A DNA stretch of 64,000 nt. Origin: JANYCO01 sp035535995 (lineage in GTDB: Bacteria; Bacteroidota; Bacteroidia; Cytophagales; Cytophagaceae). The stretch's first letter is position 1; the number at the start of each line of letters is the position of its first letter. Location: the NCBI GenBank assembly GCA_035535995.1, contig DATLOZ010000010.1:72807-136806 (forward strand). The letters run 5' to 3'. The translations under genes were made by a program, and so were the position numbers. The notes under the pieces are model-generated. The model ran no database searches. It was not told where the DNA came from and saw only the letters and a list, made by a program, of their open reading frames with translations. Shown here piece after piece: positions 7,487-15,326 of this stretch.

Positions 7487-8509
7487 ATGGCTTCTACTTC
7501 CGAATCGGTACTGAAAGATCTCAAAGCAAATAAATACGCCCCGGTCTATTTCCTGCAGGGCGATGAGCCTTACTACATCGACCTCATAGCCGATTACATC
7601 GAAAAAAATTGCATCGCCGAACACGAAAAATCTTTTAACCAAACCATCCTCTACGGAAAAGATACCAACGTCAACACTGTTCTGCAAAATGCTAAAAAAT
7701 TTCCCATGATGGCCGAACGCCAGGTGGTGATCGTAAAGGAAGCCCAGGAACTACCGGACCTCCAGAAGGAAGCCGGAGAAAAATTTCTCAACGCATATAT
7801 TCAAAATCCCTTACCCTCTACCGTACTCGTTTTTTGTCACAAATACAAAACACTTGACGGAAGAAAAAGCCTGGGAAAAAATATCGATAAGTTTAGCGTG
7901 CTGGTTACTACAAAAAAAATGTACGACAACCAGCTGCCTGAATGGATCAATAAATTTGTATCCGACAAAGGTGTCAAAATAAATCCGAAGGCCTCTCTCC
8001 TACTGGCCGAGAACATTGGCAATGACCTGAGCCGACTCGCAAACGAGGTAGAAAAATTGCTCATCAACCTGAAAGATAAAAAGGAAGTGGACGAAGCAAT
8101 GGTGGAAAAATACGTAGGCATTAGCAAAGAGTACAACGTATTCGAACTCCAAAAAGCACTTACCAACCGCGACGTGGTAAAAGCAAACCGCATCATCAAT
8201 TATTTCGAAGCAAACCCAAAGAATAACCCCATCATCCCTACGCTGGCTGCCTTGTTCGGATTTTTCAACAAAGTATTGCTGGTACACGGCTGCGATGATA
8301 AATCAGACGGGAACATTGCCAAAACACTTGGCGTAAACCCTTTCTTCGCCAAAGACTACGCCGCTGCTGCCCGCAGCTTTCCCGTTCAGAAAGCCATCAA
8401 CATCATCCACTACTTGCACGAAGCAGACCTACGCAGCAAAGGTATTGGGAGCAATAGTATGGAAGAAGGACAGATCATGAAGGAGCTGGTGTTTAAGATC
8501 CTTCATTGA
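7487..8509 (+). CDS. holA: DNA polymerase III delta subunit
   Basis: The 340-residue protein is the clamp-loader delta subunit, which opens the beta sliding clamp. Its start VYFLQGDEPYYIDLIADYIE is the typical HolA opening. It is followed by the degenerate AAA+ domain without a Walker A site, the helical LIAENIGNDL-type middle domain (LLAENIGNDLSRLANEVEKL) and the C-terminal collar domain. Length matches Bacteroidota HolA. It converges with the rel/spoT gene; a 29-bp perfect inverted repeat fills the space between their stops. Confidence 0.93.
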   Translation: MASTSESVLKDLKANKYAPVYFLQGDEPYYIDLIADYIEKNCIAEHEKSFNQTILYGKDTNVNTVLQNAKKFPMMAERQVVIVKEAQELPDLQKEAGEKFLNAYIQNPLPSTVLVFCHKYKTLDGRKSLGKNIDKFSVLVTTKKMYDNQLPEWINKFVSDKGVKINPKASLLLAENIGNDLSRLANEVEKLLINLKDKKEVDEAMVEKYVGISKEYNVFELQKALTNRDVVKANRIINYFEANPKNNPIIPTLAALFGFFNKVLLVHGCDDKSDGNIAKTLGVNPFFAKDYAAAARSFPVQKAINIIHYLHEADLRSKGIGSNSMEEGQIMKELVFKILH

Positions 8510-8581
8510 AATTATGAATGTTGAGTTATGAATTATGAATGAAAAATTTAACTCATAATTCATAACTCAACATTCATAATT
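8510..8581. repeat. 29-bp inverted repeat, ATGAATGTTGAGTTATGAATT family
   Basis: Arms at 8510-8538 and 8553-8581 are perfectly complementary around a 14-nt loop and end in a T run on one side and A-rich bases on the other. It sits between the converging stops of holA and rel/spoT, so it probably works as a bidirectional terminator. Related copies lie near 10806, 14193, 21137, 38706 and 48201. Confidence 0.85.
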
Positions 8582-8585
8582 TTTT

Positions 8586-10787
8586 TTAAACAGTGCTTCT
8601 CGTCACACTCACTATATCCGGAATAGATGTAAGCTTAGCGATCAGCATATCCAGCTGTTTGGTATCGTTTACAAAAAGCATCAGGTTTCCTTCAAACATT
8701 CCATCGTTCGAATCGATCGTGATGGAGCGGATGTTTACCTTAAGTTCATTGGAAATTACTTTGGTAACATCGTTGATAATACCCATACGGTCTGTACCAA
8801 TGATGTTGAGCGAGGTCAGGAAGGCCAGCTCTTTCTGGGACGTCCATTTGGCTTTAATCACACGGTATCCGAAATTGGAGATGAGCTCCACCGCATTCGG
8901 ACAATTGGTACGGTGAATTTTTATTCCTTCCGAAACGGTGACAAATCCAAATACATCGTCGCCAGGAATTGGGTTGCAACATTTTGCAAAACTATAATCA
9001 ATCCTTGCCAGATCATCACCGATAAGAAGCGTATCCTTGTCAATATTCTGGGAAGGCTTCAGCGCTACCGGCTGTTTTACCTCTGGTTCTTTCTTCTCTG
9101 ACTTTCGGTGCTCCAGCGATTCCTTGAAACGACGTAGATCGGAAAGATCTACAATTCCTTTGGCTATATTGTAATATAGATCCAGCGAAGATTTTACATT
9201 GAAAAAACTGATCAGTTGCTGTACCGTATCGTTGTTTAGATCTACCTTCAAATGCTCCAGCTTTCGCTGAATAATTTCTTTTCCATCTTCGGCGATCTTT
9301 TTCTTTTCTTCCTTCAGGCTGTCTTTGATCTTGGCGCGGGCCTTGGATGTCACCACGAACTTTAACCAATCTTCGCTTGGCTTCTGCTTGCTGGAAGTAA
9401 GGATCTCGATCTGGTCGCCGTTCTTTACAATGTAACTAAGTGGTACCAGCTTTTGATTTACTTTGGCTCCCAAACAATGTGAGCCGATGTGTGAGTGTAT
9501 TTCAAAAGCAAAATCCAGCGCGGTAGAGCCGTGCGGCAATATTTTTAATTCTCCTTTCGGAGTAAAGACATATACTTCTTCGTTGAAAAAATTCTGGCGG
9601 AAATCGACCATGAAGTCGAGCGCGGAAGAATCATTCTGCTCAATGATCTCGCGTACCTTGGCAAGCCATGCTTCCAAGCCTGCCTCTTTACTATTGCCGG
9701 ATTCTTTGTATTTCCAATGCGCTGCATATCCTTTTTCAGCGATCTCGTCCATTCGCTTGGTACGGATCTGCACCTCCACCCATTGACCGGTACTCGACAT
9801 TACCGTTGTATGCAACGATTCATATCCGTTTGCTTTCGGTGTGCTCACCCAGTCTCGAAGCCTGTCGGGATTGGGTTTGTAGGTATCGGTGATGATGGAA
9901 TATACTTTCCAGCAATCTGCTTTTTCGTTTTCCGGTTGTGAATCGATGATCACACGAATGGCAAACAGATCGTAAATTTCTTCGAAAGGAGTATGTCCCT
10001 TCATTTTATTCCAAATAGAAAAAATAGATTTCGGTCTTCCTTTGATCTCAAACTGTAATTCTGCTCTGTCAAGATTGTCCTTGATTGGAGCAATAAAGTC
10101 GCGGATAAATTTATCACGGGCAGCTTTGGTTTGTTTGATCTTTCCGGCGATCTCAAAATATTTTTCCGTATCGGTATATTTCAGATAGAGATCTTCCAAC
10201 TCACTTTTGATGGCGTACAAACCAAGACGGTGTGCCAGCGGAGCATACAGGTAAATAGTTTCAGAAGCGATCTTAAGTTGCTTTTCGCGCGGCATGCTGT
10301 CGAGTGTACGCATGTTGTGAAGACGGTCGGCCAGCTTGATAAGCACAACGCGCACGTCGTCGGACAGCGTGAGTACCATCTTACGGAAGTTTTCAGCTTG
10401 CTGTGAACTTCCATGTTCAAACACGCCAGAGATCTTCGTAAGTCCGTCGATGATGGAAGCCACTTTTGGACCAAAGTCGCGCTGGATATCTTCCAGTTCC
10501 AAATGTGTATCTTCAACTACATCGTGCAGCAAAGCCGCTACTATGGAAGTAGTACCAAGACCGATTTCTTCGACGGCAATTTGGGCAACTGCTAAAGGGT
10601 GATAAATATAAGGTTCTCCTGATTTGCGGCGCATGTCTTTGTGCGCCTGGAGGGAAGTGTAAAATGCTTTCTTGATGATTTTAGCGTCACCATCTTTCAA
10701 TACAGGTTTTGCCAACTTTAGCAACTTTCTGTACCGGTTAATAATTTCCTTATTCTCTTTTTCCAGATCTACGACCAGCATGATCAA
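8586..10787 (-). CDS. Bifunctional (p)ppGpp synthetase/hydrolase (RelA/SpoT)
   Basis: The 733-residue protein carries all domains of the long RSH enzymes that make and break (p)ppGpp. The HD hydrolase domain (about 50-200) is intact, with HDVVEDT and ADRLHNMRTL. The synthetase domain (about 240-380) has GRPKSIFSIWNKM and TPKANGYESLHTT. These are followed by a TGS domain (VYVFTPKGE), a conserved-cysteine domain (AKCCNPIPGDD) and a C-terminal ACT domain (IIGTDRMGIINDVTKVI). The intact HD motif argues for a bifunctional Rel/SpoT, the usual single long RSH in this phylum. A start at Met3 is equally possible. Confidence 0.95.
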   Translation of the reverse strand: MIMLVVDLEKENKEIINRYRKLLKLAKPVLKDGDAKIIKKAFYTSLQAHKDMRRKSGEPYIYHPLAVAQIAVEEIGLGTTSIVAALLHDVVEDTHLELEDIQRDFGPKVASIIDGLTKISGVFEHGSSQQAENFRKMVLTLSDDVRVVLIKLADRLHNMRTLDSMPREKQLKIASETIYLYAPLAHRLGLYAIKSELEDLYLKYTDTEKYFEIAGKIKQTKAARDKFIRDFIAPIKDNLDRAELQFEIKGRPKSIFSIWNKMKGHTPFEEIYDLFAIRVIIDSQPENEKADCWKVYSIITDTYKPNPDRLRDWVSTPKANGYESLHTTVMSSTGQWVEVQIRTKRMDEIAEKGYAAHWKYKESGNSKEAGLEAWLAKVREIIEQNDSSALDFMVDFRQNFFNEEVYVFTPKGELKILPHGSTALDFAFEIHSHIGSHCLGAKVNQKLVPLSYIVKNGDQIEILTSSKQKPSEDWLKFVVTSKARAKIKDSLKEEKKKIAEDGKEIIQRKLEHLKVDLNNDTVQQLISFFNVKSSLDLYYNIAKGIVDLSDLRRFKESLEHRKSEKKEPEVKQPVALKPSQNIDKDTLLIGDDLARIDYSFAKCCNPIPGDDVFGFVTVSEGIKIHRTNCPNAVELISNFGYRVIKAKWTSQKELAFLTSLNIIGTDRMGIINDVTKVISNELKVNIRSITIDSNDGMFEGNLMLFVNDTKQLDMLIAKLTSIPDIVSVTRSTV

Positions 10788-10805
10788 ATGTACAAAAAAG
10801 TAAAT

Positions 10806-10880
10806 AAATTATGAATTATGAATGTTGAATTCTGAGTTTTAAAAACCTTAATTCATAATTTGACATTCATGACTCACAAC
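10806..10880. repeat. Imperfect copy of the ATGAATGTTGAGTTATGAATT repeat
   Basis: ATTATGAATTATGAATGTTG (from 10809) and its degenerate complement ending near 10878 form an imperfect hairpin between the batA stop and the rel/spoT start, two genes on the same strand. Unlike the copies between convergent genes it has several mismatches. Confidence 0.65.
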
Positions 10881-10883
10881 TCC

Positions 10884-11936
10884 TTAATCTTCCAGAAAAT
10901 TATTCATAAAAGTATTTTTCAAAAGCATCCAGAGCAAAAAGAAAAAGATAGCCCAGCTCAGGTAGATTTGGTAAAAATCTTTCGTGTCTTTGTAGCGCGA
11001 TTCTATCATCTTTCCTTTTTCCAGTTTATCGATGGTGAGAAAAATATCGGTCAAGGCATTGTTGTTGGTAGCGCGGAAATAATTACCCTTGGTTTGCTCC
11101 GCGATCTTACGCAGTAGCGTTTCGTCAAGGTGTGATCTCACCATAAGTTTTTTCCCAGTAGAATCTCTTCCCAGGGAAACTTCTCCCTCCTTCCCTATCC
11201 CGATCGTATAAATTTTAATATTATATGCATAAGCCAATTTTGCTGCCGTGATCGGATCAAGCAGGCCGGAAGTATTTTCCCCGTCACTCATCAGGATCAT
11301 GATCTTCGCGCCCTTGGTAGACGAAGATTCGTTTAGCCGGTTGATCCCGACACCAATCGCATTCCCGATCGAAGTACCAGTATTTTCGATCATGCTGAAA
11401 TTCATTTCGGAAAGATAGTTGGCCACCAGGTCGTGATCATTGGTGAGCGGCGAAAGTGAGTAGGCATCCCCGGCGAATACTACCAGCCCTATGCGGTCGT
11501 GGCTACGACCGGCCACAAACTTGCGCGCCACATCCCTGGCAGCCTCCAAACGGTTTGGCCGGAAATCCTCCAGCTTCATGGATTCTGAAACGTCTACTGC
11601 CAAAAGAATATTGATCCCTTCGCTAAACTGGTCGATCCGCTCGCTCACGCTTTGTGGCCTCGCCAGCGCAATGATGGCAAACATCACCGAAAGCATTTGC
11701 AGGGAAATAGGGATCAAACGGAGAATAGGGATAAAGGTCCACTTCCGGAGTTCGCTGGCAGGAAGCGCTACGTCAAATTTCTGCCGGATTGGAAAATAAA
11801 AAAGCCAACGAAGTATAAACAGCAAAGGCACCGCAGGCACCAGCAGCAGGAAGATCTGGTTTTCCCAATGAAAATTGCGCACAAGCTCAGGGCTAAACCA
11901 TTGCCAGGAAAACCATTCCCAGATGCTATCGTGCAT
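10884..11936 (-). CDS. batA: BatA-like von Willebrand factor A membrane protein
   Basis: The 350-residue protein has two N-terminal membrane helices (about 28-48 and 72-93), a VWA domain with the metal-dependent adhesion motif DVSESM, and a C-terminal membrane helix (YLSWAIFFFLLWMLL), the architecture of BatA. Bat proteins form a periplasm-facing membrane complex linked to aerotolerance and envelope stress in Bacteroides. The gene overlaps the upstream hypothetical by 11 bp, but batB, batC and batD do not follow: the next gene is rel/spoT. Confidence 0.85.
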   Translation of the reverse strand: MHDSIWEWFSWQWFSPELVRNFHWENQIFLLLVPAVPLLFILRWLFYFPIRQKFDVALPASELRKWTFIPILRLIPISLQMLSVMFAIIALARPQSVSERIDQFSEGINILLAVDVSESMKLEDFRPNRLEAARDVARKFVAGRSHDRIGLVVFAGDAYSLSPLTNDHDLVANYLSEMNFSMIENTGTSIGNAIGVGINRLNESSSTKGAKIMILMSDGENTSGLLDPITAAKLAYAYNIKIYTIGIGKEGEVSLGRDSTGKKLMVRSHLDETLLRKIAEQTKGNYFRATNNNALTDIFLTIDKLEKGKMIESRYKDTKDFYQIYLSWAIFFFLLWMLLKNTFMNNFLED

Positions 11937-12825
11937 TTTTCAACTCCTTTCTCCTTTTCTTATATCGCTTGTTTGAAAATTTCTTGAGCACACTCAGTGC
12001 TTTGGAAGGATCTCCCGCAATACTTCCGCTGTAGATCGAACGGTCTACTTCCTGGAGACTTTCTTTTAATTCTTCTTTGTTAAAAAGAGAAATAATTTCT
12101 GTAGTGGTAAAAGTATTGATCGGTTTATGTTCCAGTTTGGTAAGATAACCTTTCCACTCTCCCAGCACGGTCTCCATAGCCATCAGGTTGGGCGATTCTT
12201 CCATTTCTTTGTGCAACTTTTCAAACTTTCGCAAAAACTGTACATGATTGTTATACATCACATACAACCGGTAATTGCGCAGGATTGCTTTTCCCAAAAT
12301 AAAATAGAAGAGAATAAATGCCAGTACAAAAAAAACAAGCACCGCAAATGCATAAGGATAATTGTATTGCTTTTCTACATTAGTATATACGGTATCGCTT
12401 TTAAACACAAGGCTGTCGGACACTTCCGAAATATATTGTCGGATCATCACTTTGTCGTGCGCTGAAAATTGCCGGATGGTATCGCCTTGTTCTACAATAA
12501 ATACAGGCAAGGCCAATTCGATGGAATTTTTTATTTCAAATGTACGCAAGGTGTACACCACGCTGTCGGTGCTAATGCTGTCGGTGCTTTTGGTAGGGTA
12601 ATATTCTTTTTTAATAAATTCAAACGGAGCAAATGCGTAGCTGGAATCGGGGAAGAACAATTCCATTTTTTTAGGATGATGAAAGCTCAACGCATATTTT
12701 ACAGGCTGACCGATCTTGATAGAATCTACCAGGAAGTTTCCCTGCGGACGTACATGCTGCGCATTCATTTGTATTGCTGCAAAAAAGAGCAGGAGGTATA
12801 ACAAGATTTTCTTCCGCAGCATCAT
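11926..12825 (-). CDS. Bat-cluster membrane protein of unknown function
   Basis: The 299-residue protein has a signal peptide (LLYLLLFFAAIQMNAQ), an extracytoplasmic region of about 140 residues rich in beta strands, one membrane helix (AFAVLVFFVLAFILFYFILG, about 155-175) and a basic cytoplasmic tail of about 115 residues ending in KKRRKELKNAR. It sits between DUF58 and BatA, where Bacteroidota Bat clusters usually have a BatD/DUF4381-like protein. It overlaps DUF58 by ATGA and batA by 11 bp, implying translational coupling. It is probably a subunit of the same complex. Confidence 0.75.
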   Translation of the reverse strand: MMLRKKILLYLLLFFAAIQMNAQHVRPQGNFLVDSIKIGQPVKYALSFHHPKKMELFFPDSSYAFAPFEFIKKEYYPTKSTDSISTDSVVYTLRTFEIKNSIELALPVFIVEQGDTIRQFSAHDKVMIRQYISEVSDSLVFKSDTVYTNVEKQYNYPYAFAVLVFFVLAFILFYFILGKAILRNYRLYVMYNNHVQFLRKFEKLHKEMEESPNLMAMETVLGEWKGYLTKLEHKPINTFTTTEIISLFNKEELKESLQEVDRSIYSGSIAGDPSKALSVLKKFSNKRYKKRRKELKNAR

Positions 12826-13688
12826 TTTTTATTTCTCACGTTGAAAAGCTTGATCAATTTTGGTATATAATCTTCACGCGTATCGACCCAAAGATAATGT
12901 GCCCTGTATTTGCGACACAGTTGCTCCAGTGAATTCTGATTGTTGCGAAACACCTGGCTGATCGCCTGGCGGAAATTTCCGGAAGAAGAATTTACCCAGA
13001 TTGTTTTCTTTTGTTCTTTATCAAACAAAGGAATGATCCCCAATCCGGGAAAATTAATTTCCCGCAAGTCGGAAAGATGGATTACAACGAGGTCGTGTTT
13101 CTTGGCTAATGCCTTAAGATTATGTTCGTATCCTTCGTCGATAAAATCAGAGACAAGGATCACGATACTTTTTCTTTTCAGAAGCGTAAGCGTAAAGCTG
13201 AGCGCTTTGTTGAGATCAGTTTTGATCGACTTAGGAATGAGGTCAAACATTTTAAGGATCAAATTGTAACCGTGCTTGGGGCCCTTGTCAGGCTTTATAT
13301 ACAGCTCTTTCTGATCGCTGAAGCAGATCAATCCTACATGTCCGGATTCTTTGACAGCAGAGAGCGTAAGTACACCGCAGATCTCTTTTCCAATGTCGAT
13401 TTTTTTCTGGTTTATTTTTCCAATATCCTGCGAGGCGCTTACATCGAGGATAAAAAATACGAACTGTTCTTTTTCCTCGCGGAAATTTTTCACAAACGTT
13501 CCATGTCCTTTCGCACTTACGTTCCAGTCGATCGCTCGCACATCGTCTCCATATTGGTAATCGCGCACGTCGGAGAATTCCAGGCCGGAGCCTTTAAATA
13601 CCGAATGAAAATCGCCTTGCATCCGGGTATTGATAGCTTTCCGGATCTGTACTTCGTATTTTCTTAATTTTTTAAGAATCTCATTCAT
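12822..13688 (-). CDS. DUF58 family protein of a Bat/MoxR-type cluster
   Basis: The 288-residue protein opens with LRKYEVQIRKAINTRMQGDFHSVFKGSGLEFSDVRDYQYGDDVRAIDWN in spaced form, the diagnostic DUF58 block, which includes FSDVRDYQYGDDVR. A degenerate VWA-like half follows (FFILDVSAS, IVILVSDFIDEG). DUF58 proteins are normally encoded next to a MoxR AAA+ ATPase and act with it in assembling or activating partner complexes. No moxR lies upstream: about 220 bp separate this gene from the next, which is on the other strand. It leads the three-gene coupled operon that ends in batA. Confidence 0.9.
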   Translation of the reverse strand: MNEILKKLRKYEVQIRKAINTRMQGDFHSVFKGSGLEFSDVRDYQYGDDVRAIDWNVSAKGHGTFVKNFREEKEQFVFFILDVSASQDIGKINQKKIDIGKEICGVLTLSAVKESGHVGLICFSDQKELYIKPDKGPKHGYNLILKMFDLIPKSIKTDLNKALSFTLTLLKRKSIVILVSDFIDEGYEHNLKALAKKHDLVVIHLSDLREINFPGLGIIPLFDKEQKKTIWVNSSSGNFRQAISQVFRNNQNSLEQLCRKYRAHYLWVDTREDYIPKLIKLFNVRNKK

Positions 13689-13906
13689 GGATATTCAAAA
13701 ATACTTTTTCAAAAGCAATTTTTTACTTTTTATTCCTTTGAAGTGTCGCTTTTACAATATTTTCAGGGAAATACAGCTTAAAGCTTAGCTTTTATAGCTA
13801 GAAATTAGGGATTTATACTTTTTTCTTAAAATCACGAACTAAAATAGAAGTTCTTTCGTTAGACAATCACTAAATCAGTACCATCATTCACCTTAAAAAA
13901 GATCTC

Positions 13907-14122
13907 ATGAAAAAAGTAATATTTGTATTAGCGCTTTCCGGCCTTGTATCATTTAGTTCATACGCAGCCACTACAGTAGCAAGCAAAGCCAATACTGAAT
14001 TCAAAAAAGACGGCGATAAGAAGAAAAAGAAAGGCAGCAAGAAAGAATGCTGTTCTTCTTCCGATTCTAAATGCTGTGAGAAAAAAGACGACGCTAAAAA
14101 GACAAAAGAGCAACCTAAATAA
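13907..14122 (+). CDS. Small secreted Lys/Cys-rich protein
   Basis: The 71-residue protein has a clear signal peptide (MKKVIFVLALSGLVSFSSYA, cleavage near residue 20-21). The mature chain of about 50 residues is almost entirely lysine and charged residues with two Cys pairs spaced as CC-x6-CC (ECCSSSDSKCCEKK). No family is recognised. Paired cysteines in a periplasmic peptide suggest metal binding or a disulfide-stapled loop, which is inference only. It stands alone with its own terminator just downstream. Confidence 0.75.
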   Translation: MKKVIFVLALSGLVSFSSYAATTVASKANTEFKKDGDKKKKKGSKKECCSSSDSKCCEKKDDAKKTKEQPK

Positions 14123-14141
14123 TCTCTTTGTGGAAAACTTG

Positions 14142-14176
14142 AAAAGGCCTTGTAAATTCGAGGCCTTTTTTATTTT
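14142..14176 (+). terminator. Terminator of the small Cys-rich gene
   Basis: AAAAGGCCT pairs with AGGCCTTTT around a short loop and is followed by a T-rich run, 20 bp after the stop. Confidence 0.85.
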
Positions 14177-14189
14177 TAAATTGCATATA

Positions 14190-14280
14190 GAAATTATGAA
14201 TGTTGAATGTTGAATTATAAGTTATTTAAATAGTAACAATTTTTCAATTCATAACTCATAATTCATAACTCAACATTTTC
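14190..14280. repeat. ATGAATGTTGAGTTATGAATT-family inverted repeat upstream of thyA
   Basis: The left arm holds tandem ATGAATGTTGA units and the right arm CATAATTCATAACTCAACATT, separated by an AT-rich centre. It ends 5 bp before the thyA ATG, so here the element lies in a 5' untranslated region rather than between convergent genes. Confidence 0.75.
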
Positions 14281-14284
14281 TAAA

Positions 14285-15079
14285 ATGAAGCAATACCACG
14301 ATCTCATGCAGCACATCCTGAATACAGGAAACAAAAAAGAAGACCGCACCGGCACTGGTACGATCAGCGTTTTCGGGTATCAGATGCGATTCAACCTGCA
14401 GGAGGGTTTTCCTGTAGTCACTACCAAAAAGCTTCACCTGAAATCTATCATCCACGAATTGCTCTGGTTTCTTCAGGGCGATACCAATATCCGCTATCTC
14501 AAGGAAAACGGCGTTTCGATCTGGGATGAATGGGCCGATGACAAAGGCGAATTGGGGCCTGTATACGGCTACCAATGGCGCAGTTGGCCTACTCCGGATG
14601 GAAGACATATCGATCAGATCACTGATGTGATCAACCAGATCAAAAAAAATCCTGACTCACGAAGATTGATCGTAAGTGCCTGGAATGTGGCGGACATTAA
14701 TCAAATGAAACTTCCCCCTTGTCATGCGTTTTTCCAGTTTTACGTAGCCGATGGAAAACTTTCCTGCCAACTCTATCAACGAAGCGCCGATGTATTCCTG
14801 GGAGTACCGTTCAACATTGCATCCTATGCCTTGCTCACCATGATGGTAGCGCAAGTATGCGACCTGAAGCCCGGAGATTTTGTACACACATTAGGCGACG
14901 CACATTTGTATTCCAATCATATCGAACAAGCCAAACTCCAACTTTCGCGCGATCTTAGACCACTGCCAACTATGTGGGTTAATCCGGAGGTGAAAGATAT
15001 TTTTAGCTTCAAGTACGAAGATTTCCGCCTGGAAAATTATGACCCGCATCCGCACATCAAGGGAGCAGTAGCTATCTAG
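14285..15079 (+). CDS. thyA: Thymidylate synthase
   Basis: The 264-residue enzyme methylates dUMP to dTMP using methylene-tetrahydrofolate. It has exactly the length of the E. coli enzyme. The active-site Cys146 in LPPCHAFFQF, the dUMP-binding YQRSADVFLGVPFNIASYA block and the C-terminal HPHIKGAVAI are all present. No dihydrofolate reductase gene follows. A hairpin terminator lies at 15123-15165. Confidence 0.97.
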   Translation: MKQYHDLMQHILNTGNKKEDRTGTGTISVFGYQMRFNLQEGFPVVTTKKLHLKSIIHELLWFLQGDTNIRYLKENGVSIWDEWADDKGELGPVYGYQWRSWPTPDGRHIDQITDVINQIKKNPDSRRLIVSAWNVADINQMKLPPCHAFFQFYVADGKLSCQLYQRSADVFLGVPFNIASYALLTMMVAQVCDLKPGDFVHTLGDAHLYSNHIEQAKLQLSRDLRPLPTMWVNPEVKDIFSFKYEDFRLENYDPHPHIKGAVAI

Positions 15080-15122
15080 TGATCGTATTCTAATAATAAT
15101 CTAATTTGATTATTTTATTCGT

Positions 15123-15166
15123 AGCGTCTTTGCGAGAAATTTCACTCAAAGTCGCTACGTTTTCTT
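15123..15166 (+). terminator. Hairpin after thyA
   Basis: GTAGCG-T-CTTTG pairs with CAAAG-T-CGCTAC (one T-T mismatch) and is followed by TTTTC. A fragment of the GATGCC/GGTATC repeat family, ATCGGGTATCGGGCATCC, lies 20 bp further on. Confidence 0.6.
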
Positions 15167-15326
15167 TCCCTGAAATCCGACATCGGGTATCGGGCATCCA
15201 TTTTTTACCCCCATTCTTTTCTAGTTTAAATTTTTAGAACTATATTAAAACGATTTTTGAAGGGTAAAATAATAGAGTTGACAATAGGTGTTCAACTTTT
15301 TGTAATCTTATAAACTATAAAATTAA

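Noticed and set aside
13122..13667. 181-codon plus-strand frame over the DUF58 gene
   Set aside because: It is antisense to a conserved gene and has no signal or domain.
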